Assembly: GCA_035455265.1 (NCBI GenBank)
Contig: DATIFK010000119.1
Coordinates: 1 to 47,399 of the forward strand
DNA length: 47,399 nucleotides
Source of the DNA: MGOM01 sp035455265
Lineage (GTDB): Bacteria > Chloroflexota > Anaerolineae > Anaerolineales > E44-bin32
Direction: 5' to 3'
A program made the position numbers and the translations under genes. A model generated the notes under the pieces. The model saw only the letters and a program-made list of their open reading frames with translations, was not told where the DNA came from and searched no databases. Below, in pieces: positions 39,089 to 47,399 of this stretch (position 1 is its first letter; every line of letters starts with the position of its first letter).

Positions 39089-40210
39089 TCACGGGCAGGC
39101 GTTTCTGGAGTGCTGCTCGAAGGTCGCCGCGAAGAGATGGGCTCCGCTGCCGTCGCAGGCAGCACGGAAATAGTAGTAGGTTGTGACGGCCGGATCGGCC
39201 ACGGCCTTCAACGAGTCCAGGCCGGGATTGGCAATCGGGCCGGGGGGCAATCCGCCTGCGAGGTAGGTGTTGTACGGCGAAGCGACCGCCAGGTCGTCGA
39301 TGGCGAGCGGAGACTTCCACCAGCCTCCGTCCGGCTGGAACCCGAGGGCGTACTGGACCGTGGGATCGGCCTGCAACTTCATCCCCTGCGCCAACCGGTT
39401 CAGGAAGACCGAGGCGATGAGGGGTCGCTCCTCGGGCAGGATGGCTTCCCGCTCGACGATCGAGGCCAGAGTCACTGCTTCGAGAAGGCTGAGGCCCTGC
39501 GTCGAAAACCCCTGGCGCAGTTGGCCGTCGACGCGTCGCTGGAATGTGTCGAGCATGAGCTGGACGACCCGTTCGGACGACCAGCGCGGGTCGAGGCGAT
39601 AACTGTCGGGAAAGAGGAAACCCTCCAGGCTTTCAACCCTGCCGCCCACGTCCCACGGCGGCTTGCGGCGTGTCGCCGTCAAGAAGTCCGCCGGCGAGAA
39701 TCCCAGATCGAGGTTGCCGATCGCTTGCGCGATCTGTTCGCGTCGCCAGCCTTCCGGCACTACAAGGGTATAGCGGCTGTCCGCCGCGCTTTGAAGCGCG
39801 GCGGCGATTTCTTCCAGGGTCTGGGCTCCATCGACCGCATATCGACCGGCTTCGATGCCGACATCCAACCCGCGGTAGCGAAGGTAGGTCTTCAAGAGCA
39901 ACGGATCGCTGACAACTCCGGCCGCGGCCAGGCGATCGACGACCTCCCCGGCGGATTCTCCGGGCTCGACCTCGATCGACGTCTGGATCGTGGGGTCGCC
40001 CGCAGGCGCCGTCAGGCTCGCCTGACGAAGGGCGAGGTACGCGGTGAGGAACGGCGCCTGCCAGGCCGGGACCAGCGACGACGGCGGGCCCAGGGACGCG
40101 GTAGCGGAGGACCAGCGCGACAGGCCGAGCGGCGCGCAAACGAGGCAGGCGATCACGACGGCCGCGAGGCCGAGGAGAGGAAGGCGGGAGCTACGCCTGC
40201 GCCTGGGCAT
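39089..40210 (-). CDS. mltG: Endolytic murein transglycosylase MltG
   Basis: A 373-residue membrane-anchored enzyme that cuts nascent peptidoglycan glycan strands. It has an N-terminal basic stretch MPRRRRSSR and a single membrane span (LPLLGLAAVVIACLVCAPLG). A LysM-like region (VEPGESAGEVVDRLAAAGVV) and the YceG catalytic domain follow: VVPEGWRREQIAQAI, ESLEGFLFPDSYRLDP, TLASIVEREAILPEERPLIA (catalytic Glu in IVERE), SVFLNRLAQGMKLQADPTVQ, SPYNTYLAGGLPPGPIANPG and the C-terminal YYYFRAACDGSGAHLFA. The ATG at 40210 fits the membrane anchor and overlaps ruvX by 20 bases; the longer frame is not protein-like. It is last of the alaS operon and followed by a strong hairpin. Confidence 0.95.
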   Translation of the reverse strand: MPRRRRSSRLPLLGLAAVVIACLVCAPLGLSRWSSATASLGPPSSLVPAWQAPFLTAYLALRQASLTAPAGDPTIQTSIEVEPGESAGEVVDRLAAAGVVSDPLLLKTYLRYRGLDVGIEAGRYAVDGAQTLEEIAAALQSAADSRYTLVVPEGWRREQIAQAIGNLDLGFSPADFLTATRRKPPWDVGGRVESLEGFLFPDSYRLDPRWSSERVVQLMLDTFQRRVDGQLRQGFSTQGLSLLEAVTLASIVEREAILPEERPLIASVFLNRLAQGMKLQADPTVQYALGFQPDGGWWKSPLAIDDLAVASPYNTYLAGGLPPGPIANPGLDSLKAVADPAVTTYYYFRAACDGSGAHLFAATFEQHSRNACP

Positions 40211-40586
40211 CGAGGTAGTCCTGGAGAATGACCGCGGCGGCGCGAGCGTCCAGCATCGGATCTTGGCCGCGCCCGCGCCGCGCCGCCTGCGTGGATCCGC
40301 TTTCATCCCAAGTCGTTACCGGGATGGACGACGTCTGCCGCAACGTCTCGGCCAGACGTTCGGCCCGCCGCGCCTGGGGTCCGACTTCGCCGTCGTCATC
40401 GAGCGCCAGGCCGACGAGGATCATCTCTGCGCCCTCCTGCCGCGCCAGGCCGACGATCGCCTGGGCATCCCGGAGGCGCGAGGTGTGGCCGAGCACCGTC
40501 AGAGGGCGCGCTACCAGGCCGGAGGGGTCGCTGACGGCGATGCCAATGCGTACTTCGCCCGGATCGACGGCGAGCAGACGCCTCAT
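40191..40586 (-). CDS. ruvX: RuvX/YqgF putative Holliday-junction resolvase / pre-16S rRNA nuclease
   Basis: A 131-residue RNase H-like protein. The conserved opening MRRLLAVDPGEVRIGIAVSD carries the first catalytic Asp. GLALDDDGEVGPQARRAERL is the YqgF middle motif. TTWDESGSTQAARRGRG and LDARAAAVILQDYLDA carry the remaining acidic residues. The family matures 16S rRNA 5' ends and has been proposed as a resolvase. The ATG at 40586 overlaps the upstream stop as ATGA. A longer in-frame version is rejected because the conserved start is at this Met. Confidence 0.94.
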   Translation of the reverse strand: MRRLLAVDPGEVRIGIAVSDPSGLVARPLTVLGHTSRLRDAQAIVGLARQEGAEMILVGLALDDDGEVGPQARRAERLAETLRQTSSIPVTTWDESGSTQAARRGRGQDPMLDARAAAVILQDYLDAQAQA

Positions 40587-42091
40587 GGGGTGTCCCACGG
40601 CCAATGGATGTCGATGCGAATCGGGAGCAGGGGCAAGCGCGGCAGCCAAGCGGGCCAGAGGCGGATGCGAGGCGGCTCGGCCAGATCGATGCGCCTGGCA
40701 AGCCGGGCTTCGGCTTCATCCGGTCTGGCGCCGGCCAACACGCGGCGGAGTTCATTGCTGTCGACCGATCGATAGATGCCGCGGTCGGCGCTGGCGGAGT
40801 ATCGCAGCCCGTCGTCTGTTCGTGTGAGCAGCCGCGTCAGATCGGCGTGGAGCGTGCCGGGGACCGTCTCAACCGCCTCGCTGGCATCTTCGCGCAGAAC
40901 AGCGTCGGCGAAAGCCGAGAGGGCGGCGTCGGCGTAGGTGACGCCCTCCACCTCGATGGTCAGTCGAAGGAGAAGGCTGTCGGCCGGCTGGCCGATCGCC
41001 GGCTCCGATGTGGCCGAGACGACCCTCAAGACGCGCATCGAGTCGGGGGCGATGCGCTCGCCCTCCGCCAGGTTCGCCTCCACGGCGCTGCGCGCTTCTT
41101 GCAGAAGCTGCCGGGTGAGCGCTTGCTGGATTCGATCGACATCGGCGGGGGCCACTCCCGCCCGGGAGGTCGAGCCGCCTCCGGTTGTTGGGTTCGGGTT
41201 GGCGACAGAGACGGCCAGGCCTTGCGGTCCTTCCGTAGCGACGATGGCTTCGGCCGCCACATTGCCGATGTCGCCCGCCTGCGTCGCTCGAACGGCGACT
41301 TGCGCCTCGCTTCCGGCGCCGGCCCCCAGCTGGGCTCCAGCAAGGGTGAGGAACCGCACGCCTTGCGCGGTCCGGACGCCGGTGCCGGCGGGGATGTGCT
41401 GTTCTTGGTCCGTGAGATTCGTGAACACCACTTCCCCTTCGGCGGGGGCTGAGGGCACGAGCACGGTGCCGGAGGTGGGCTGACGAAGCTCGCCGTCGAA
41501 GGTTTCCGTCCATCGTCGGGCCTGGATGGACTGCGCGGAGTCGGAGGCCGGCCCGCCCAAATCCAGGGTGATTTCGAACGCCGCGGTCTGTTCGGTGGTC
41601 AACGGCACCACTTCGACGACCGCGGCCGGCACGATGGTGATCGCCAGGGAGAGCATCGCCACCAGGGGTAGCAGAGCCAACAGGACGCGCTGAACCTGGC
41701 GTCGGCGTGATGTCGGCCTGGTTCGGACGCGCCGCGGTGGAGGTCTCAGGGGCCGAGAGAGAAGGGCGTGGGGAGGGGCGGGTTGGATCTCCTTCGACTC
41801 GGAGGTGGAAGTCTTCCACGCCGCCTCAGGCAGTTCATCGGGCGAATCGAAGACCGGCAGCCGAAAAGACTCGGCGAAAGCGCGGACGTCGGGGTCGTGG
41901 GTGACGAGGCCGAGGCGGGCACCCTGGGCGCGGGCGGCGCGCAGGAGCAAGACGAGATCGAGCCGCCGCGTGAGGATCCTCCCATGAGGCGGCCATATGA
42001 GGACGATGCGGTCGGCGCGCGCCCAACCAAGTTTGTCGCGCGCCGAGGCGTGATCGTCGTGAGGATCGAGGTAGATCAGCTGGGTTTTCAC
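40583..42091 (-). CDS. Single-span membrane protein with baseplate J-like domain
   Basis: 502 residues. Residues about 1-90 look like a small alpha/beta domain (QLIYLDPHDDHASARDKLGW, RADRIVLIWPPHGRILTRRL DLVLLLRAARAQGARLGLVT). A basic, Pro-rich stretch precedes one membrane span (VLLALLPLVAMLSLAITIVP). The outside part has tandem beta-domain features (SGTVLVPSAPAEGEVVFTNL, QEQHIPAGTGVRTAQGVRFL, AVRATQAGDIGNVAAEAI) like the phage baseplate J/gp47 fold. This could be a surface polymer or adhesin component rather than phage. No other phage gene is near. It sits between alaS and ruvX, where other bacteria carry small conserved genes, so a cell-wall role beside MltG is plausible. Function unknown. 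Confidence 0.8.
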   Translation of the reverse strand: MKTQLIYLDPHDDHASARDKLGWARADRIVLIWPPHGRILTRRLDLVLLLRAARAQGARLGLVTHDPDVRAFAESFRLPVFDSPDELPEAAWKTSTSESKEIQPAPPHALLSRPLRPPPRRVRTRPTSRRRQVQRVLLALLPLVAMLSLAITIVPAAVVEVVPLTTEQTAAFEITLDLGGPASDSAQSIQARRWTETFDGELRQPTSGTVLVPSAPAEGEVVFTNLTDQEQHIPAGTGVRTAQGVRFLTLAGAQLGAGAGSEAQVAVRATQAGDIGNVAAEAIVATEGPQGLAVSVANPNPTTGGGSTSRAGVAPADVDRIQQALTRQLLQEARSAVEANLAEGERIAPDSMRVLRVVSATSEPAIGQPADSLLLRLTIEVEGVTYADAALSAFADAVLREDASEAVETVPGTLHADLTRLLTRTDDGLRYSASADRGIYRSVDSNELRRVLAGARPDEAEARLARRIDLAEPPRIRLWPAWLPRLPLLPIRIDIHWPWDTP

Positions 42092-42152
42092 GCTCAGCGG
42101 AGAAGAGCGCGGATGTCCGACGAGAGGAAGGGCCGCCGCGCGTGCGGAGCGC

Positions 42153-44888
42153 TCACGTCAGCCGGCCTCGCACCCAGGCGCGCGCCATTTCGATCGCCTT
42201 CGGCAGACCGTCGGCTCGCTTGCCTCCCGCCTGGGCGAGCGTCGGTTTCCCGCCGCCGCTGCCCTCGATCGCCGTCGCGGCGTGACGGGCCAGATCGGCT
42301 GCGCTGACGCCGCGCTCGACCAGTTCTGGGCTGACAGCCGCCATCAGCACGGGGCGGCCGTCACGCACCGAGCCGAGGACCACGACGTGACTTGGATGGG
42401 CGGCGCGGAACGAATCCGAGAGACGGCGCAACAGATCTGGGTCGGCATGGGGGATCACGCCGGCCAGGAAGTGCGTTTCGCCCAGCATCTCGGGCTGGAG
42501 CGCCGCCAGCGCCGCTTCGGCCTCGGCCTGGCGCAATCGGCTCAGTTCATCCGCTAGACGCCGGCGCTCTTCGAGGAGACTTCGAACCTGGGCTTCGAGG
42601 TTGTCCGGAGTCGCCGTCAGCAGGTTTGCCAGACGCTCCTGAAGCTCCAGGGAGCGCTCGAGCAGCTCGACGGCGCCTCGGCCGGTGACGGCTTCGATGC
42701 GGCGGATGCCGGAGGCGACGCTCTCTTCGCTCAGGATGCGGAACGCGCCGATGACGCCGGTGGCAGGCACATGCGTCCCTCCGCACAGCTCGAACGAGAC
42801 GCGCTTCCCATTGCCGATCGAGATCGTCCGCACAGTGTCGCCGTAGTTCTCGCCGAAGAGGGCCATGGCCCCGTCGGCCACCGCCTTCTCGCGCGGCTGG
42901 ACCTGGATGCGCAGGGGATAGTTGGCCAGGATGGCGTCGTTGACCATAGCCTGAATCCGCTGAAGCTCGCCGGGCTCGACGGCCTTTGGATGAGTGAAGT
43001 CGAAGCGCAGCCGGTCGGGCGCCACCAGGGAGCCCGCCTGGCGCGCGTGCTCGCCCAGGACGGACCGCAAGCTGGCGTGCAGTAGGTGAGTGGCGGTGTG
43101 GTTGCGCATGATGTCGAGGCGCCGGTCCCGGTCGACCTTCGCCTCGGCCCGGTCGCCGCGGGCCGGGCGCCCTCGCACCACGCGCCCGACGTGCAGGAAA
43201 AGACCCTCGATCGGCTCCTGCATCTCAACGACGTGGACCGCCCAGGTCGGCGCGACGATCTCGCCCGTGTCCGATACCTGACCGCCGGCTTCGCGGTAGA
43301 AGGCCGTTGCAGGAAGGACGACTCCGACGGCATCGCCTTCCGTTACCGAGTCGACCGCTTTGCCGTCCACCACGAGCGCCAGAACGGGGCCCTCGGTCGA
43401 GAGGCGACTGTACGGGTCGTACTCGACGCCGGAGGCAGGAAGCTGTCCGGAGGCTGCCAGCTCCGTCAGCAACTTCCGGTAGACCTCCGTTTGTTGGCCG
43501 GAGAGATCGACGGTTCCCAGACCTGCACCGGATACTTCCCGATGCGCCTCCATGGCTTCGAAGAAGCCCGCCTCATCCACGGCGATGGACGATTCGCGGG
43601 CGATGTCGCGCGTGATCTCAAGCGGGAGACCGTAGGTCGAGTAGAGCTCGAACGCGCTCGCACCGGAGATGAGGGGGTTCTTCGCCGCCCTGGCTTTGGC
43701 GAGCAGGTCCTCGAGGTGAGCGACGCCGGTATCGACCGTGCGGCGGAAGCGCTCTTCCTCGTCGGTCAGCGTCGTGCGGATCGTTTGCTCGTGGCGCTGG
43801 AGCTCCGGATACACGCTGCCATAGACACCGATGGCCGTGGCGACCAGGTCCGCCAGGAACGGCTTCTCGAATCCGGCCTGTGAGCCAAACCGCCCGGCTC
43901 GCCGGATGATCATGCGTGTGATGTAGTTACGCCCGGTGTTCCCGGGTACGACCCCGTCGGCGATGAGGAAGGCGGCGGCGCGGACGTGATCGGCGATGAC
44001 GCGATACGGGGTCAGCAACCGCTCGCGTGTGGCGTCGTCGTGGCCGAGCAACTCCTGCACCTTGAGCAGCACCGGCCAGAGCAGATCGGTCCGGTAGGTG
44101 GAGGTCTTGTCCTGGAGGACGGACACGAGCCGCTCGAATCCCATCCCGGTGTCGACGTGCTTCCTGGGCAGCGGCTCGAGGTCGGTGGGTCCGGAGCGGT
44201 TGTACTGGATGAAGACAAGGTTCCACAGCTCGACGAATCGTCCGCAATCGCCGTTGACGCGGCAGACGTGCCCAGGCTGGGAGGCTTTGGTGCAGTACTC
44301 GGGGCCCCGGTCGATGTGGAGTTCGCTGTCGGGCCCGCAGGGACCCGTGTCCGCCATCTCCCAGAAGTTCTCTTTGCGGCCGAAGAACAGCACCTGCTTC
44401 GGATCGAAGCCCGGCTGCTGACGCCACAGGTCCGCCGCTTCGTCATCGCGCGGGATCTGGCCCTGATCGTCCTCGAAACAAGTCGCCCACAATCGATCGC
44501 GTGGGACGCCCCATCCTTCGGTGAGGAGAGTCCAGGCCCAGGGGATGGCCTCGGCCTTGTAGTAGTCGCCGAAGGACCAGTTGCCGAGCATCTCGAAGAA
44601 GGTGTGATGGATGTCGTCGCGCCCGACGTCGTCGAGGTCGTTGTGCTTGCCGGCCACCCGCAAGCACTTCTGCGAGTCGGCGACGCGCGAATACGGCCGT
44701 GTCCCGGTACCCAGGAAGACGTCCTTGAACTGGACCATGCCCGAGTTGGTGAAGAGCAGGGTGCTGTCGCCGCCGGGGACGAGCGGCATCGAGGGCACGA
44801 TGGTGTGGCCGCGCGCGGCGAAGAAATCGAGGAAGGTCTGGCGGATCACCAGGCTCGTGAGCATGGGGCGGGAAGATCGAGACGGCAT
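42153..44888 (-). CDS. alaS: Alanine-tRNA ligase
   Basis: A 911-residue class II synthetase, full length. The catalytic domain shows IRQTFLDFFAARGHTIVPSM, LLFTNSGMVQFKDVFLG (motif 1 region), HHTFFEMLGNWSFGDYYK and DTGMGFERLVSVLQ. The editing domain has the zinc-binding HTATHLLHASL and CGGTHVPATGVIG. The C-terminal oligomerisation/C-Ala domain ends GSGGGKPTLAQAGGKRADGL. The ATG at 44888 has a CGGAGAG ribosome site four bases upstream; an ATG eight codons on has none. Lead gene of the alaS - J-like - ruvX - mltG group. Confidence 0.97.
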   Translation of the reverse strand: MPSRSSRPMLTSLVIRQTFLDFFAARGHTIVPSMPLVPGGDSTLLFTNSGMVQFKDVFLGTGTRPYSRVADSQKCLRVAGKHNDLDDVGRDDIHHTFFEMLGNWSFGDYYKAEAIPWAWTLLTEGWGVPRDRLWATCFEDDQGQIPRDDEAADLWRQQPGFDPKQVLFFGRKENFWEMADTGPCGPDSELHIDRGPEYCTKASQPGHVCRVNGDCGRFVELWNLVFIQYNRSGPTDLEPLPRKHVDTGMGFERLVSVLQDKTSTYRTDLLWPVLLKVQELLGHDDATRERLLTPYRVIADHVRAAAFLIADGVVPGNTGRNYITRMIIRRAGRFGSQAGFEKPFLADLVATAIGVYGSVYPELQRHEQTIRTTLTDEEERFRRTVDTGVAHLEDLLAKARAAKNPLISGASAFELYSTYGLPLEITRDIARESSIAVDEAGFFEAMEAHREVSGAGLGTVDLSGQQTEVYRKLLTELAASGQLPASGVEYDPYSRLSTEGPVLALVVDGKAVDSVTEGDAVGVVLPATAFYREAGGQVSDTGEIVAPTWAVHVVEMQEPIEGLFLHVGRVVRGRPARGDRAEAKVDRDRRLDIMRNHTATHLLHASLRSVLGEHARQAGSLVAPDRLRFDFTHPKAVEPGELQRIQAMVNDAILANYPLRIQVQPREKAVADGAMALFGENYGDTVRTISIGNGKRVSFELCGGTHVPATGVIGAFRILSEESVASGIRRIEAVTGRGAVELLERSLELQERLANLLTATPDNLEAQVRSLLEERRRLADELSRLRQAEAEAALAALQPEMLGETHFLAGVIPHADPDLLRRLSDSFRAAHPSHVVVLGSVRDGRPVLMAAVSPELVERGVSAADLARHAATAIEGSGGGKPTLAQAGGKRADGLPKAIEMARAWVRGRLT

Positions 44889-44958
44889 CGGACTCTCCGA
44901 GATCGACGCGGGATGATCCCTGCGCCTCCTTGCAGTCGAAAAGATGGAAAGCGCAGGG

Positions 44959-44964
44959 ATTATA
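44959..44964 (-). promoter_or_regulatory. Consensus -10 box of the alaS operon
   Basis: Perfect TATAAT on the minus strand, giving a leader of about 65 bases before the alaS ATG. No good -35 is seen. The leader is too short for a typical T-box riboswitch, and I see no T-box core. Confidence 0.55.
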
Positions 44965-45048
44965 CGCGAGGTGAACGTCCCCCGCCTCGTCGCCCCCCGG
45001 CGGTCGAGTCGAGCACGCGGTTTGCCGCGATCGGCCTCGAAAACGCTA

Positions 45049-45075
45049 TTGCGCGCGGCGAGGTTGTGCTATCCT
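45049..45075 (+). promoter_or_regulatory. Putative promoter of the metallopeptidase/ATP-grasp genes
   Basis: TTGCGC (45049-45054), a 15-base spacer and TATCCT (45070-45075), ten bases before the ATG at 45086. The short spacer and weak -35 make the -10 the only firm part. The transcript would have almost no leader. Confidence 0.4.
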
Positions 45076-45085
45076 TGGCGCGGCG

Positions 45086-46165
45086 ATGGATCCGAGGCGC
45101 ATGAGCGACGAACCGCGCAGTCCCTCGACGACGTCGATGACGAACGAATTCCGCGAATCGATCGATCGCGGTCCGCTCGATGCGACGGTGCGCGCCTTGT
45201 TGCCGCGTCGCATCAAGGACCTGGCGCTGACCATCGCCGGCACGCCGCTCGAAGGATGCATCGAGCAGTTGTACGCCGAGCTCGACGGGCGCGACATCGC
45301 CTTTCATCCGAAATGTTACCTGGCGGACGAGTGGGGATGCCCGACCGGCGTTCCCGTGATCGGTATCCCGTTCTACCTGGCCGATCCGCAGCTGACCCGC
45401 ATCGAGGGCGAGCTGTCGGGCATCGACCCCGAGGGCGAACCTGAAATCATGATGTACCTGCGCCACGAAGCGGGGCATGCTTTCCACTATGCCTATCGGT
45501 TGTACCTGCAGCCGGAGTGGCGCGAGTTGTTCGGCCCGTTCTTCCGGCCGTATTCCGACGTCTATCGGCCCGAGCCGTTCAGCGACCGCTTCGTCCGCCA
45601 CATCCCGGGCTGGTATGCGCAGAAGCATCCCGACGAGGACGCCGCCGAGACGTTCGCGGTCTGGCTCACGCCCGGGATGGATTGGCGCGAGACCTACGGC
45701 GGCACGCCGGCGATGGCCAAGCTGCTCTACACCGATCGTGTGGCGCGCGAGTACGGCCCGCGGCCGCCGCTGGTGACCGAGGGCCGCTACGACGGGCCGG
45801 TCGAGGAACTGCGCACGACGCTGGCTGAGTGGTACGACACGGAGTTGGAACGCAGCCGGGATGCCCTGGCGCTGCCGCTGCTGCTCAACACCGACCTTCG
45901 CCGGCTCTTCCCGGCGAACGAAGGCGAGCCGGCGGTCGAGGCCCTGGCGCCGTACCGGGGCCGGCTCATCCGGGAAGTCCGCTATTGGACGGGCATGGAT
46001 TTCTCGACCATCAGCGCCCTGGTCGATGACGTTCTCGACCGGCTCCAGGCGCAGGGCTTGCTCGTGCCTTCGGGTCAGGAGGCCGAGTCCCTGGTCGGGC
46101 TGTCCGTGCTGGTCACAACCCTGACGATGAACTATCACTACACCCGTCAGTTCGTCCGACGCTGA
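45086..46165 (+). CDS. Putative zinc-binding metallopeptidase-like protein
   Basis: 359 residues, soluble, without a signal peptide. The zinc motif HEAGH (His127, Glu128, His131) lies in YLRHEAGHAFHYAYRLY. A candidate third ligand is in PDEDAAETFAVWL, about 60 residues further on, as in gluzincin-type or putative zinc-binding metallopeptidases. The C-terminal 120 residues are helical. I do not recognise a characterised relative. It is followed 28 bases later by an ATP-grasp ligase, a pairing that suggests a shared peptide or amino-acid-conjugate substrate. The start could also be the ATG at 45101. Confidence 0.8.
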   Translation: MDPRRMSDEPRSPSTTSMTNEFRESIDRGPLDATVRALLPRRIKDLALTIAGTPLEGCIEQLYAELDGRDIAFHPKCYLADEWGCPTGVPVIGIPFYLADPQLTRIEGELSGIDPEGEPEIMMYLRHEAGHAFHYAYRLYLQPEWRELFGPFFRPYSDVYRPEPFSDRFVRHIPGWYAQKHPDEDAAETFAVWLTPGMDWRETYGGTPAMAKLLYTDRVAREYGPRPPLVTEGRYDGPVEELRTTLAEWYDTELERSRDALALPLLLNTDLRRLFPANEGEPAVEALAPYRGRLIREVRYWTGMDFSTISALVDDVLDRLQAQGLLVPSGQEAESLVGLSVLVTTLTMNYHYTRQFVRR

Positions 46166-46193
46166 CGGGACGATCGAGGCTCGCGGAGGTCCG

Positions 46194-47309
46194 ATGGAGA
46201 AGATGAAGCTGTCCGTCCTCTTCTGGGAATGGGAGAGCGACGAAGGCGCCATGAAGCACGACGAGGTTGTCGACCAGGTGGCGCAGGCGTTGACCGAAGG
46301 TGGACACGAGGTCCACCTCCTGGGCGTCAGCAACAGCCTGACCGATTTGGCCGAGAAGCTGAAGGAGCAGACGCCGGAGCTGGTCTTCAACCTGTGCGAG
46401 ACCTTCGCCGACAATGATCACTACGAGATGCACATCACCGCCGTGCTCGAAATGCTCGGCGTGCGCTTCACCGGCACCGGACCGACCGGCATGGCCCTGC
46501 GGCAGGACAAGGCCATCACCAAGAAGCTCCTGGCCTTCCACGATGTGCGCTGCCCCGAGTTCGCCACCTTCGATCGCGACCGGCTCGAGTTCGCCGGCAA
46601 GATGCGCTTCCCGCTGCTGATCAAACCGCTGCACGGCGACGCCTCCGCCGGCGTCGACGATTCATCGCTGGTGCGCGACTACGTCAGCCTTGTCCAGCGC
46701 ATCAACTTCATCCAGAACGAGCTCAACGACACCGCCCTGGTGGAAGAGTACATCGAGGGGCGTGAGTTCTACGTCAGCATCCTGGGCAACGACCCGCCCG
46801 AGGTGCTGCCGCTGATCGAGCTCGATTTCTCGCGGCTGCCCGAGTCCTACCCGCGCATCTACGGCCGTGAGGCCAAGTTCGACGAGAACAGCGTCCAGTA
46901 CAACGCCACCAACGCCGTCGTGGCCACGGATCTGCCCCCGGAAGTCAGGAATCGCATCCTGATGGTGGGGCTGGAGGCGGCCCACGTCATGCAGTGCAAC
47001 GACTATGCCCGCGTCGACATCCGCCTGACGCCCGACGGCCGCCCGTACGTGGTCGAGGTGAACGCCAACCCCTATCTGGAGACGACCGGCGCCGTCGCTG
47101 TGGCGGCCCTGCAGGCCGGGATGTCGTACAAGACGCTCATCAACCGCATCGTCGAGACGGCCCGCAAGCGCTGGCAGCAGACGGAGCCTCAGATCGTGCA
47201 GCAGCAGAAGAGCAGCACGTCGAAGCGCGTCCGGCGGCAGAAGGCCAAGAGCAAGGCCCGAACGCCGACCGAGAAGGACGCCGAGCGCGTCCGGGTGGCC
47301 GCCGCCTGA
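46194..47309 (+). CDS. D-Ala-D-Ala ligase-like ATP-grasp enzyme
   Basis: 371 residues. The N-terminal domain (LVFNLCETFADNDHYEMHIT, LEMLGVRFTGTGPTGMAL) is DDL-like. The ATP-grasp core has FPLLIKPLHGDASAGVDDSS, VEEYIEGREFYVSILG and DYARVDIRLTPDGRPYVVEV with the Mg-binding NANP. It should join a carboxylate to an amine with ATP via an acyl-phosphate. The peptidoglycan ligase proper is usually encoded with mur genes, none of which are here, so another substrate is likely. The last 45 residues are a Lys/Arg/Gln-rich tail not found in DDL. A GGAGG ribosome site precedes the ATG. Confidence 0.88.
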   Translation: MEKMKLSVLFWEWESDEGAMKHDEVVDQVAQALTEGGHEVHLLGVSNSLTDLAEKLKEQTPELVFNLCETFADNDHYEMHITAVLEMLGVRFTGTGPTGMALRQDKAITKKLLAFHDVRCPEFATFDRDRLEFAGKMRFPLLIKPLHGDASAGVDDSSLVRDYVSLVQRINFIQNELNDTALVEEYIEGREFYVSILGNDPPEVLPLIELDFSRLPESYPRIYGREAKFDENSVQYNATNAVVATDLPPEVRNRILMVGLEAAHVMQCNDYARVDIRLTPDGRPYVVEVNANPYLETTGAVAVAALQAGMSYKTLINRIVETARKRWQQTEPQIVQQQKSSTSKRVRRQKAKSKARTPTEKDAERVRVAAA

Positions 47310-47326
47310 CCCCACGGGCAGCCGAC

Positions 47327-47399
47327 ATGACTTCCCTCGACGCCCAGGTCGACCTGCTGATGCAGGGGACCGAATACGGTGACGATTCGCTGCGCCAGG
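47327..47399 (+). CDS. tyrS: Probable tyrosine-tRNA ligase, N-terminal fragment
   Basis: The last 73 bases open a frame MTSLDAQVDLLMQGTEYGDD, which resembles the N-terminus of bacterial TyrS proteins (a DEQVELLMQG-type opening). It lies 17 bases after the ATP-grasp stop with only a weak ribosome site. Too short for certainty; the call rests on memory of the family opening. Confidence 0.5.
   Translation, partial: MTSLDAQVDLLMQGTEYGDDSLRQ

Noticed and set aside
40583..42091. A prophage remnant (baseplate J gene)
   Set aside because: The protein has a cytosolic domain and a membrane span, sits in a housekeeping operon, and no other phage gene is present.
44889..44958. A T-box riboswitch in the alaS leader
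   Set aside because: The leader is only about 65-70 bases and lacks a recognisable T-box core.

Overview
This is a GC-rich bacterial chromosomal window, densely coded on both strands. It holds about 37 protein genes and no rRNA, tRNA, CRISPR array or prophage that I can see. No marker fixes the taxon. Several features remind me of Chloroflexota (Anaerolineae-like), and this is inference only: large cyclase/AAA/TPR proteins, a fused response regulator/thioredoxin-reductase-like protein, an alaS - J-like membrane protein - ruvX - mltG block, a four-part liv operon with an oversized LivM, and -10-only promoters placed directly against start codons.

Layout. (1) 1-1553: end of an ornithine cyclodeaminase-like gene and an FGE-fold lipoprotein. 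(2) 1701-7474, minus: a complete branched-chain amino-acid-type ABC importer (livF, livG, livM, livH and a lipoprotein receptor) behind a near-consensus promoter with an inverted repeat over its -10 box. (3) 8060-10553, plus: GT4 glycosyltransferase, YraN and MiaA, translationally coupled. (4) 10550-15824, minus: a ROK sugar kinase, a family-5 substrate-binding lipoprotein and two Dpp/Opp-type permeases without ATPases, then a Pit phosphate permease with its own promoter. (5) 15902-18484: mutS, divergent from the ROK gene. (6) 18488-19156: a RAYT transposase gene bracketed by two REP-like palindromes sharing an identical 20-bp block. (7) 19175-21145, minus: an MtaD-like amidohydrolase fused to a CYTH domain. 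(8) 21358-26247, plus: pyrimidine-nucleoside phosphorylase, a HEAT-like protein, an orphan LuxR-type regulator, two cytosolic trypsin-like proteases and a DUF5519-like protein.

(9) 26414-38482, minus: the most striking region. Seven tightly packed genes look like one 12-kb transcription unit. In transcription order they encode a transporter-HEAT-cNMP-binding fusion, a zinc-ribbon/class III cyclase/AAA protein, two tandem TPR proteins that look like detached tails of such cyclases, a REC/glutaredoxin-like/thioredoxin-reductase-like fusion without its redox cysteines, a cNMP-binding histidine kinase and a CoA-binding protein. The inferred theme is a cyclic-nucleotide source, two cyclic-nucleotide sensors and a two-component flavoprotein output. 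(10) 39089-44888, minus: alaS, a J-like membrane protein, ruvX and mltG. (11) 45086-47399, plus: a zinc metallopeptidase-like protein, a D-Ala-D-Ala-ligase-like ATP-grasp enzyme, and the first codons of what looks like tyrS.

Two intergenic stretches exceed 300 bases. One is 7475-8059, between the divergent liv and glycosyltransferase promoters. The other is 38483-39088, which carries the signalling-operon promoter, repeat-like hairpins and the mltG terminator.
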